Source: a virus. Taken from it: 32,086 nt of DNA. Each line of letters opens with the position of its first letter. The first letter of the stretch is position 1. The notes under the pieces are model-generated. The model was not told where the DNA came from. It did not search any database and saw nothing but the letters and a program-made list of their open reading frames with translations. Shown piece after piece: positions 6,148-13,181 of this stretch. Position numbers and translations under genes: made by a program. The stretch is taken from positions 1 to 32,086 of the IMG/VR virus record IMGVR_UViG_3300032323_001996; one strand, 5' to 3'.

Positions 6148-7232
6148 TGTACGATTATCTTATTGTAGGTGCTGGTTTCTTTGGTTCTATATGTGCGTAT
6201 GAACTTAATAGAAAAGGGTTTAAGGTGTGTGTAATAGAAAATAGAAATCACATTGCAGGAAATTGTTATACATCAAATAGAGATGGTATTAATGTACACG
6301 ACTACGGCCCACATATATTTCATACATCAAATGAAGAAGTGTGGAAATGGATAAATCAATTTGTTGAATTTAATCATTTTAGATTATCACCTGTTGCAAA
6401 TTATAAAGGAGAATTGTATTCACTACCATTTAATATGTGGACATTTTCTCAAATGTGGCAAGTTACTACACCCGATGAAGCAAAGGCACTAATTCAACAA
6501 CAAAGTGATGAAATTGGTGAACCTACCAACTTAGAGGAACAAGCTATTAAATTTGTAGGTAAAGATGTTTATAACAAATTGATAAAAGGATATACTGAAA
6601 AACAATGGAGAAAACCTTGTAATGAATTACCAAAAGAAATTATTAAAAGATTGCCAGTTAGATTTACTTATGATAACAATTATTTTAATGACAAATATCA
6701 AGGTATCCCAATTGGTGGGTATACTCAAATATTTGAAAAACTATTAGAGGGAATTGATGTTAAATTAAATACGGATTATTTTAATGATGAATTACCGGAA
6801 CATAATAAAGTAATATACACAGGCCCAATTGATAAATTTTATAATTATAAATTTGGTGAATTAGAATATAAAACAACCAGATTTGAACATAACCAATTAG
6901 ATACTCCAAATTATCAAGGTTGTGCTATAATGAACTATACGGATTTAGAAATTCCATATACAAGAATAATAGAACACAAACATTTTGAATTTGCAAATAC
7001 AAATACAACTTGGATTACACATGAATACCCCGTTGAATATAATGCCAAAACAACGGAACCTTACTATCCAGTAAATGATTTGAAAAATAATGAAAAGTAT
7101 AATTTATACAAAAGCTTAGCAGATTTAGAAAAAGATGTTATATTTGGTGGAAGACTTGCGGAATACAAATATTATGATATGCATCAAGTAATAGAATCTG
7201 CACTGAAAAGAATAAGTTTGATATGTCCATAA
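6147..7232 (+). CDS. glf: UDP-galactopyranose mutase
   Basis: A full-length 361-aa flavoenzyme that converts UDP-galactopyranose to UDP-galactofuranose. The FAD-binding GAGFFG is at residues 8-13, followed by the acidic residue in VIENR. HDYGPHIFHT is at 51-60, GYTEKQW at 148-154, and VRFTYDNNYF with the first conserved active-site Arg at 172. YTRIIEHKHF places the second active-site Arg at about 273. GGRLAEYKYYDMHQ is at 334-347. All family landmarks are present, so it should be active. It is co-transcribed with the upstream glycosyltransferase by a 1-nt overlap and followed by a hairpin terminator. The host must supply UDP-Gal and reducing power. Confidence 0.97.
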   Translation: MYDYLIVGAGFFGSICAYELNRKGFKVCVIENRNHIAGNCYTSNRDGINVHDYGPHIFHTSNEEVWKWINQFVEFNHFRLSPVANYKGELYSLPFNMWTFSQMWQVTTPDEAKALIQQQSDEIGEPTNLEEQAIKFVGKDVYNKLIKGYTEKQWRKPCNELPKEIIKRLPVRFTYDNNYFNDKYQGIPIGGYTQIFEKLLEGIDVKLNTDYFNDELPEHNKVIYTGPIDKFYNYKFGELEYKTTRFEHNQLDTPNYQGCAIMNYTDLEIPYTRIIEHKHFEFANTNTTWITHEYPVEYNAKTTEPYYPVNDLKNNEKYNLYKSLADLEKDVIFGGRLAEYKYYDMHQVIESALKRISLICP

Positions 7233-7268
7233 TTACTACTTAGATTTTTAGAATAAAATATAGACATG

Positions 7269-7293
7269 AAAAAACCCCCATTCCTGAGGGTTT
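7269..7293. terminator. Hairpin terminator between the cassette and the minus-strand genes
   Basis: AAACCC (7272-7277) pairs with GGGTTT (7288-7293). On the minus strand the hairpin is followed by TTTTTT (7274-7269), a good terminator for the genes ending at 7374. On the plus strand it is followed by a weaker T-rich stretch and can close the glycan cassette. Confidence 0.8.
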
Positions 7294-7342
7294 AGTTACT
7301 TTTGGTATATTATCCTTACTTTACTATTAAAGTGTCTGTATT

Positions 7343-7356
7343 TAGGTTATAACCTA
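7343..7356. repeat. Perfect 14-bp palindrome
   Basis: TAGGTTATAACCTA lies in the 80-bp gap between the terminator and the basic protein gene. It has no clear partner site. It may be a protein-binding site or chance. Confidence 0.4.
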
Positions 7357-7373
7357 TTTTCCACCTATTTTAC

Positions 7374-7508
7374 TTATCTCCCTTGAGAACGATATGGTTT
7401 AGGTCGAGGTGTATGTTTATTGTAAGATTTCTTACCACCTGGTTGTCCTGATTTTCTTACACCGAATGAAGTCTTTGTACTAGTACCTGCTGATTTACTT
7501 TTTGCCAA
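7374..7508 (-). CDS. Small basic protein with TTG start
   Basis: A 44-aa, very basic, Ser/Lys-rich protein (AKSKSAGTSTKTSFGVRKSG, ending PKPYRSQGR). No ATG is available; a TTG at 7508 is the only likely start and overlaps the upstream lipoprotein-like gene by 14 nt. Similar small basic proteins ending in GQGR-like tails occur in Bacteroidetes phages. It may bind nucleic acid or virion components. It is the last gene before the terminator. Confidence 0.65.
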   Translation of the reverse strand: MAKSKSAGTSTKTSFGVRKSGQPGGKKSYNKHTPRPKPYRSQGR

Positions 7509-7674
7509 TTGTATCTACTTTTAATGTGTCTACTTTAATTTCAGTTGAGTCAGTTTTCACTTCAGTTTTTACTGCAGTTTCACATCCCCATACTAAAAAT
7601 GATATTACAACTATTATTGCAAATCCTGCAATAATCTTTTGTGTCTTTGTTAATGTTGGTAATTTAATTTTCAT
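7495..7674 (-). CDS. Small lipoprotein-like membrane protein (spanin candidate)
   Basis: A 59-aa protein. A basic N-terminus (MKIKLPTLTKTQK) is followed by a hydrophobic helix at about residues 14-29 (IIAGFAIIVVISFLVW) and then GC, where Cys31 could be a lipidation site. The remainder is a soluble, Thr/Lys/Val-rich tail. It overlaps the coiled-coil gene upstream by 4 nt (ATGA). A small lipoprotein beside a coiled-coil protein could be part of a spanin-like lysis pair, but no endolysin is known nearby. The lipobox is imperfect. Confidence 0.65.
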   Translation of the reverse strand: MKIKLPTLTKTQKIIAGFAIIVVISFLVWGCETAVKTEVKTDSTEIKVDTLKVDTIGKK

Positions 7675-7856
7675 ATTGATTTTCCGTATTTTTCGTTTGT
7701 TAAATAATTCACTTCAATTGTAAGTGAGTTTATGTCTTTTGATAATTGTAGAACTAATTGTCTTAGTTCATCTATCTGTTTTTGTTGTGCTTCTATTTTC
7801 AATTGCAAATCATATAGATTTGAATCAAATTTTTCCTTTCGGAATAAATGTATCAT
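7671..7856 (-). CDS. Small coiled-coil protein
   Basis: A 61-aa protein, mostly one predicted coiled coil (LQLKIEAQQKQIDELRQLVL and the following LSKDINSLTIEVNYL). It has no signal peptide. Its stop overlaps the start of the lipoprotein-like gene, so the two are probably translated together. The role is unknown. Confidence 0.75.
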   Translation of the reverse strand: MIHLFRKEKFDSNLYDLQLKIEAQQKQIDELRQLVLQLSKDINSLTIEVNYLTNEKYGKSI

Positions 7857-7859
7857 ATT

Positions 7860-8261
7860 TTAGTCTGTTATAGGGCCGCCTACTACCCAAGCATCACATG
7901 TTCTATTTGCTGCACATTTGAAATCAAATGCTTCACAATATCCCAAATCACCTGCTTCTATTGTATCCCATTCGTTATCATCGTTGATACCATTTGCAAT
8001 ACAATCTAATATTTTTTTGGTTTGTACAAAGAATGCACAATTACCACATAATGCTTTTTTAGCACTCTCTAAATCTCCACCAAACATATCTGATTTTTGT
8101 TTCCAATAATCTTCGTTTGGTTCATTTGGATTTAAAGGGCCGTAGTTTGCAACATCAATTGCTTCTTGTCTATTTTTTAAGTTAGTTGCAATATCTTGTG
8201 TTGCTTTTGGACAACCCAGAGTTTGAAATTTAATTATATTTCTGTAAACTTTATTCTCCAT
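7860..8261 (-). CDS. Cysteine-rich phage protein (HiPIP-like pattern)
   Basis: A 133-aa protein with ordered cysteines in its second half: CGNC at about residues 72-75, then DC, YC, KC and TC spaced through to CDAWVVGGP at the end. The order CxxC...C...GxC...C...C...W resembles the small iron-sulfur-like (high-potential) domains seen in phage structural regions. It lies in the operon after the prohead protease. Metal or cluster binding is inferred from spacing only. Confidence 0.75.
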   Translation of the reverse strand: MENKVYRNIIKFQTLGCPKATQDIATNLKNRQEAIDVANYGPLNPNEPNEDYWKQKSDMFGGDLESAKKALCGNCAFFVQTKKILDCIANGINDDNEWDTIEAGDLGYCEAFDFKCAANRTCDAWVVGGPITD

Positions 8262-8264
8262 ATC

Positions 8265-8576
8265 TTAATCTTCTATTGGTATACAATTAGGGACTTCTCT
8301 ACCACCCATGTCCTTTGTTCCATATTGTTCATATCCATCCCAACAAGGGTCATCTCCTTCTGCTAATAAATTAATTCCTCTATACTTTGTATTGAAATTA
8401 ACACTAGCCATTACCTTACTTGTAGTGTCAGTTATCTTAGACATATTTTCTTTGTCCCAATATGAATAACATATCGCAGCTGCCTGAGATTGTTCATATC
8501 CTGCACCTATTTCTTCACCTATACAACGAGAGATAAATGTTTGTTCATCTTCTCCTTTTTTTACATTTACTGGCAT
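8265..8576 (-). CDS. Conserved phage protein with ISRCIGEE and CWDGYEQ motifs
   Basis: A 103-aa protein joining two short motifs found in many phages. The first is FISRCIGEEIGAGYEQSQA at the N-terminus. The second is PCWDGYEQYGTKDMGGREVP followed by NC near the C-terminus. Both motifs carry conserved Cys. In other phages these segments occur near or fused to prohead proteases and portal or MuF genes, which fits its place here. The biochemical role is unknown. Confidence 0.8.
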   Translation of the reverse strand: MPVNVKKGEDEQTFISRCIGEEIGAGYEQSQAAAICYSYWDKENMSKITDTTSKVMASVNFNTKYRGINLLAEGDDPCWDGYEQYGTKDMGGREVPNCIPIED

Positions 8577-8581
8577 AATCT

Positions 8582-8905
8582 TTAATTTATTGTGTATGTT
8601 TTACCCTCAAATCTAAATGAGGAAATATTATCGTATGTTAATGTTCTCCATCCTTCTATTGTAGTAGGTGCAACTAAGTTCACCATACCTTCTTCTTGTT
8701 TAGTTTCACTTTGGTCAGAATTAGAATAAAACTTTCCCCAATACATTTCATAAGATGCTCTATGTGTTGGTGGTATTGCAGTTCTCCATTTTACAAACAT
8801 AGGATTACCTGCTGAACTACTTTCCAACATAGACTTAAACTTTCTCATCGATACTGATGGTAAAGCAAACTTCTCTATATTCTTTATGTAAGTGTTTTGA
8901 TTCAT
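8582..8905 (-). CDS. Hypothetical protein (107 aa)
   Basis: A 107-aa protein starting 1 nt after the protease gene. It has a basic, Met/Ser-rich N-terminal region (SVSMRKFKSMLESSSAG) and a beta-rich end (ISSFRFEGKTYTIN). No domain is recognised. Tight linkage to the protease and the Cys-rich genes suggests a virion or morphogenesis role. Confidence 0.7.
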   Translation of the reverse strand: MNQNTYIKNIEKFALPSVSMRKFKSMLESSSAGNPMFVKWRTAIPPTHRASYEMYWGKFYSNSDQSETKQEEGMVNLVAPTTIEGWRTLTYDNISSFRFEGKTYTIN

Positions 8906-8906
8906 A

Positions 8907-9947
8907 TTACTTTAATGCAGGTGCAACAATCAAATCTTTCTTTTTCTTTTTTGCTACTTCACCTGGATAAGATGATGTAATAGATGGTTGTGCTTCAGTT
9001 TCAGTTAGTAAACCTAACTCTCTTAATTTATTTCTACTCCAACTTAATCCTGACTTTCCACCCCACATCAAATAAGAAATTGTGCCACAAGCGTTCATAT
9101 CAGTTTCATCGTAGTATGTTTCTGCTCTACTTAGGTATGAGTGCATTCTCTTTATAGTTTCTACTGAGATTGGTGCACCTTTTGCAAGTTGTTGTGCTCT
9201 TACCTTACCTACTTGAGTTGCACATTTATTATTATTCTTTTCGTTTAATTCAATACCTTTCTTTGCGTTATTAGAAATGCCACTACCATAGTCCGAATAA
9301 GACTCCATTTCAATTCGTTTACCTTTAGCATATCTATTATCTTTCTTTATGATTGCTTTCAATGTTGATAAGAATATTTCCGCTTCTTCCTCTGTAAAAT
9401 CTTCAATATCTTTTAATAGGATATCTTCTTTTGATGCATGAATTAAATTATGTGTGAATAATCCTTCAATAGAGAATCCCTTAACTTTTCCTGTTTTTAC
9501 ATAGTCTTTCCAAATCTTAGGGTCAGTTATCTTAAACATACCCATCCATGCACCCTCAGGTACATTTAACCCGTATGAGTTCGACTTATCCAATTTACCT
9601 TCTTTAATCCAAGATTCAACGAGATGGACACCTTTAATACTCATGTCATGTTCTAGTGTTGCCTTGTCCGTATACTTTTTCATTAAGTAATTCTGTGCAA
9701 TCTTCTTTACTGTCTCTTTAGTAAAATAAACATGGTATGGTTGTCCCTCTCCGTCAACTCTCAGTATTTTTTTCTCAGGTATTAAAATTGGGCCTACTAA
9801 CATTTGTTGTTCCGTATCGGTTGCAGCAAACATTACTTCTTCTTTGTCAAAGAAAATAAAATCAGATTCAATTGCAGGACTCTCTACTAAAGAGATTGCA
9901 AATACTTCATCTTCATTATCTTCAATTTTTAATTCGTATAGCTTCAT
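8907..9947 (-). CDS. Prohead protease (XkdF-like) with C-terminal extra domain
   Basis: A 346-aa protein. The first 200 residues match the XkdF-like serine protease of phages: FAISLVESPAIESDF near 16-30, ATLEHD with the probable catalytic His100, VPEGAWMGMFKITDPKIWKD at about 129-148, and VKGFSIEG with the probable catalytic Ser159. The enzyme matures the prohead. Residues 220-325 form a second conserved phage domain (NNAKKGIELNEKNNNKCATQ, RAQQLAKGAPIS, MNACGTISYLMWGGKSG) of unknown function. The gene sits after the tape measure, far from the capsid gene, which is unusual. Confidence 0.88.
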   Translation of the reverse strand: MKLYELKIEDNEDEVFAISLVESPAIESDFIFFDKEEVMFAATDTEQQMLVGPILIPEKKILRVDGEGQPYHVYFTKETVKKIAQNYLMKKYTDKATLEHDMSIKGVHLVESWIKEGKLDKSNSYGLNVPEGAWMGMFKITDPKIWKDYVKTGKVKGFSIEGLFTHNLIHASKEDILLKDIEDFTEEEAEIFLSTLKAIIKKDNRYAKGKRIEMESYSDYGSGISNNAKKGIELNEKNNNKCATQVGKVRAQQLAKGAPISVETIKRMHSYLSRAETYYDETDMNACGTISYLMWGGKSGLSWSRNKLRELGLLTETEAQPSITSSYPGEVAKKKKKDLIVAPALK

Positions 9948-9962
9948 AGTATAATAACAATA
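9948..9962 (-). promoter_or_regulatory. Late-type motif abutting the protease start
   Basis: The minus strand reads TATTGTTATTATACT directly before the ATG at 9947. It shares TTGTTATTATA with other late gene leaders. Its closeness to the start would make the mRNA nearly leaderless if this is a -10 element. Confidence 0.4.
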
Positions 9963-9978
9963 AAATTATTAAAAATGG

Positions 9979-11742
9979 TTATCCTGCACTAAATGTTGCA
10001 GCTCTATTCGTTCTTCTATCTAATGCTTGTTGTGATGTAATATCTCCTGAAATTACATATGCTTTAATAGGTCTTTGTGCTGCAGATATAGTTTCTCCTA
10101 TTTGTTGTGTTGGATTCATACCACCAGTCGTTTGTATTTGTGGTGCTGCAGTTGCAGCAATTGTTGGTGCATTTGGTATTGCTCCACCTCCTGCAGATTG
10201 TGCACTTCCACCACCAGTAGCTCCTGCTGATTTACTTTTACCTGCTGATAAGATTGCTGCAATCTGTGCAGCTGATGAAACACCAACTGCTGCAACTTGT
10301 AAACCTGTGTTTACTTTTAATGTAGCCTTTCCAGCAATACCAGCTGCAACTGCTGCTTTACCTGCTGCAGCTTCTGCTATACCCAAAGGTGCAGTAACTG
10401 GATTTACTAATTTTGGTATTGCACTTATAATTGCTGCATTACCTGTTGCAATTGCTTTATCATATTCAAATTGTGCAGCTCTTGCATTTACTAATATTTG
10501 TCCAATTGATGCTGCAGCATTGATTGCAACCTGTGCAATACCAAATGCTTTAGCCATTGCAGAACCTTGTTCAAATACATTTATTAAACTTCCAAATATA
10601 CCTGAAATATTTTGACCTAAACTAACCCACGATTGTGCTACAGCTTGATTAGTTTTAAATGTTACATCTTCTCTTTCTGCTTCTAATTTCTTAATCTTGT
10701 CTAATTGGTCTAATTGAAATTTAGCAAGTTCATCTGCATCTTTTAATCTTTTCTCTTTATCCTTCTCTTCTTGTTCTCTTTGTTTAGCTAAATACTTATC
10801 ATCAATTTCCTTTAATGCATCGGCTTGTGCTTGTTTTAAAGTAGTTGTATCTTCACCATACTTAGTTGCAAGAAATAATAATCTAGAATAATGTTCGTTT
10901 ACTTTATATTCTTCAGCTTCTCTTTCAGAAAGTAATTCTAACATTGCTTCCTTCTGACCATCCATTAATTCTTTTAACTCTTCTTCTCTTTGTTGTTTAG
11001 CTTTCTCTGCAGCTTCGTCTCTATCTTTCTGTTGTTTGTCTAAGTTTTCTTTTTGAGTTTTAGTCATTTTCTTTTGACCTTGCTCAAATCTATCAACTGC
11101 TGAATCGTAATTATCACTAAATGATGTTACTGATGATTTAGCATCTTCCCATGCACCTTTAAAATCTCCTTTGAATAATTTTACAACTGCTGAACCTAAT
11201 TTACCTAATGATTGGAATACTGCCGTTACTGCTGAATAAACTACCTTAAATGCTTTTGTTACATACGGCATTACATTTATTGCTAACTCTATAAATCCAT
11301 CAATTAAAGGTTGTAGTGCACCTAAGATACCATTCAATGCCTGTTCAAACATAATAAGAATAGGTTCGAACTTTTTCATTGTGTCCTCAGACTTTGATAA
11401 AGCTGCAACAAATCCTCCAATCAATGATACTATAAGACCTATCACAGATGCTTTCAATGCAGCATTAAAAGAAGAAAAGTTCTTTTCAGCAGCACGCAAT
11501 CCTTTACCTAACATACCCAATGGCCCTTCAGCGTTCTCTAAATATCCTGCAAAATCATCCGATGTAGCTGCTGCATCTTTAATAGCATCATCCATATCTC
11601 TAATTTCTTTAGATATTCTTTTGAAATCTTCACTGCCTGCAGCGGTTTCTTTTAACTGTCTTTTTAATGCTTTTAAGTTGGAAATAGTATTCGCAGTATT
11701 TGCTTCTATATCAACTTTTACTTTGATTTTCTTTTCTGCCAT
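9979..11742 (-). CDS. Tail tape measure protein
   Basis: A 587-aa protein that sets tail length and passes through the tail tube. The N-terminal part is a coiled region (NTISNLKALKRQLKETAA). A hydrophobic segment follows at about residues 95-115 (ASVIGLIVSLIGGFVAALSK). A long charged coiled coil spans about 225-360 (KQQREEELKELMDGQKEAML). The C-terminal third is rich in Ala and Gly with membrane-like helices (IAQVAINAAASIGQILVNAR). This composition is diagnostic. The length predicts a short tail, roughly 90 nm at the usual 0.15 nm per residue. Confidence 0.93.
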   Translation of the reverse strand: MAEKKIKVKVDIEANTANTISNLKALKRQLKETAAGSEDFKRISKEIRDMDDAIKDAAATSDDFAGYLENAEGPLGMLGKGLRAAEKNFSSFNAALKASVIGLIVSLIGGFVAALSKSEDTMKKFEPILIMFEQALNGILGALQPLIDGFIELAINVMPYVTKAFKVVYSAVTAVFQSLGKLGSAVVKLFKGDFKGAWEDAKSSVTSFSDNYDSAVDRFEQGQKKMTKTQKENLDKQQKDRDEAAEKAKQQREEELKELMDGQKEAMLELLSEREAEEYKVNEHYSRLLFLATKYGEDTTTLKQAQADALKEIDDKYLAKQREQEEKDKEKRLKDADELAKFQLDQLDKIKKLEAEREDVTFKTNQAVAQSWVSLGQNISGIFGSLINVFEQGSAMAKAFGIAQVAINAAASIGQILVNARAAQFEYDKAIATGNAAIISAIPKLVNPVTAPLGIAEAAAGKAAVAAGIAGKATLKVNTGLQVAAVGVSSAAQIAAILSAGKSKSAGATGGGSAQSAGGGAIPNAPTIAATAAPQIQTTGGMNPTQQIGETISAAQRPIKAYVISGDITSQQALDRRTNRAATFSAG

Positions 11743-11876
11743 AATCTGCGTTTAATATTTTTACCTAAGTCTGAAAATGAAGAAGGTATTGCATGTTTTC
11801 CTTTTGCAATATCGACATTATTACTCACTCCGTAAAACTGGTTTGTTTGCAATAAATCTATTATAGTCTTTATCAT
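11718..11876 (-). CDS. Small basic protein before the tape measure
   Basis: A 52-aa frame beginning MIKTIIDLLQTNQFYGVSNN and ending with a basic tail (NIKRRLWQKRKSK). It overlaps the tape measure start by 25 nt and fills what would otherwise be a 170-bp gap. A late-type motif directly precedes its ATG. Its position suggests a small tail-assembly factor, but no family is recognised. Confidence 0.65.
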   Translation of the reverse strand: MIKTIIDLLQTNQFYGVSNNVDIAKGKHAIPSSFSDLGKNIKRRLWQKRKSK

Positions 11877-11890
11877 ATTATAATAACATT
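11875..11890 (-). promoter_or_regulatory. Late-type motif before the tape measure operon
   Basis: The minus strand reads AATGTTATTATAATAT, ending at the ATG of the 52-aa gene. It matches the TTGTTATTATAATAT element before other virion genes. Confidence 0.4.
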
Positions 11891-11915
11891 AAAACCTTTA
11901 TAAATAAGTGAGGTT
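11891..11915 (-). terminator. Weak hairpin at the end of a tail gene
   Basis: On the minus strand AACCT (11915-11911) pairs with AGGTT (11897-11893), followed by TTTAATG. The stem is only 5 bp and the T-run is short, so activity is doubtful. It lies directly before the late-type motif at 11875-11890. Confidence 0.35.
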
Positions 11916-13170
11916 ATAAACATGCAGTATCACAAGCTGCAAATGTTCTTAAACTTAATGTATCCCCAATATCTTCGGTTTGTACAGTATATGTTCCTGT
12001 TGTTAATGTTACTGAACTATCTGCACATGCTGCATCTGCTATTATATCATATGTATATGCATTTGCTTTACCTGCACTACCATCACAACCACTTGAATAT
12101 ACTTCAACTCTAATATCATCACCTGCATAAACATTTATTGTTCCTGATGATGTAGAACTTCTACTTTCAACAACCGATTCATTTATATATAAATCCATAT
12201 TACCCAATGTACCACCACTTTCAGTAAAACTCCATGCTAATGTTGCTGTTCCCCTTGGACTACCTACTACTGCAGTACTACCTGATATAGTAATTGTGTG
12301 TCCTGTTGTGAATGTTGTTGGTACAGTTATTATCGTATCAGTACTACCTGAATAAATCAATTGTGTTGAACTTGTTATAAGTGTTCCATTATCTCGAATT
12401 GTCAATGTTGCAGATGCAGTTGTATATCCTCCCCATACAGTTGAAGCTGCATATTTACCTTCCATTGTTACATTAGCAACTACTCCACCTGTAACATATT
12501 GTGTAAAGTTACCACTAAAATAATAAGGACTTCCAGATACAATTATATTTCCATCTATGAATACGCTACCTGAATTTAATTCATTCAAATTTATTGATGC
12601 AGTTGCAAATTCACTACTACCTGTTGGTAATGGTGCGGGTTCTGGAAATACACTACTAAATGTATCTGCAATAATTGGCCCTAATAATTGTAAATTACAA
12701 GTACCATCTTTTAATGAATAATCGTTTATTGCACGAAGATGATAATAGTTACCTCTAAAGTTTATTATATCATTCAATTCCATTTCAAAATAATCTTTCA
12801 AAGGAATAATTGCAGAACAATTTAATAATCTTGTTGTAGGGTTATACAATAGATTTATATATGTCTCCCAATATTGAGTATAAAGATTCTCATTTGGTAT
12901 TGTTCCATAAGATGCTGCTTCATTATTAAAAAGTAATGATAAACTACCTGTTGTAGGAAAACTACCTGTTACTACATTATAATTGTCAAAATATGGAAAT
13001 GAAGTTTGTGCATAAGTTACACCACCAAAAGTAGCAGACCCACTTTCTATCCAATATTCTTCACAATCAACTACTCCATTGTAAAAATAGATATGTGGTA
13101 ATACTCTTGATGGATTATAGTTTTGGTCACTAATAAATGTTGGTATGTATATTGGTATAATTTGACTCAT
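11914..13170 (-). CDS. Tail/baseplate protein with beta-sandwich repeats
   Basis: A 418-aa protein. The N-terminal half resembles baseplate proteins of flavobacterial phages (LNDIINFRGNYYHLRAINDY, SLKDGTCNLQLLGPII). The C-terminal half is Ser/Thr/Gly-rich, with beta-sandwich-like segments (ITSSTQLIYSGSTDTIITVP, GTIRD-like stretches). It ends in a Cys-containing tail (SLRTFAACDTACL). It follows a similar 643-aa protein and precedes the tape measure operon, so it is likely part of the distal tail and may contact the host surface. Confidence 0.7.
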   Translation of the reverse strand: MSQIIPIYIPTFISDQNYNPSRVLPHIYFYNGVVDCEEYWIESGSATFGGVTYAQTSFPYFDNYNVVTGSFPTTGSLSLLFNNEAASYGTIPNENLYTQYWETYINLLYNPTTRLLNCSAIIPLKDYFEMELNDIINFRGNYYHLRAINDYSLKDGTCNLQLLGPIIADTFSSVFPEPAPLPTGSSEFATASINLNELNSGSVFIDGNIIVSGSPYYFSGNFTQYVTGGVVANVTMEGKYAASTVWGGYTTASATLTIRDNGTLITSSTQLIYSGSTDTIITVPTTFTTGHTITISGSTAVVGSPRGTATLAWSFTESGGTLGNMDLYINESVVESRSSTSSGTINVYAGDDIRVEVYSSGCDGSAGKANAYTYDIIADAACADSSVTLTTGTYTVQTEDIGDTLSLRTFAACDTACL

Positions 13171-13181
13171 AATATTTTTAT

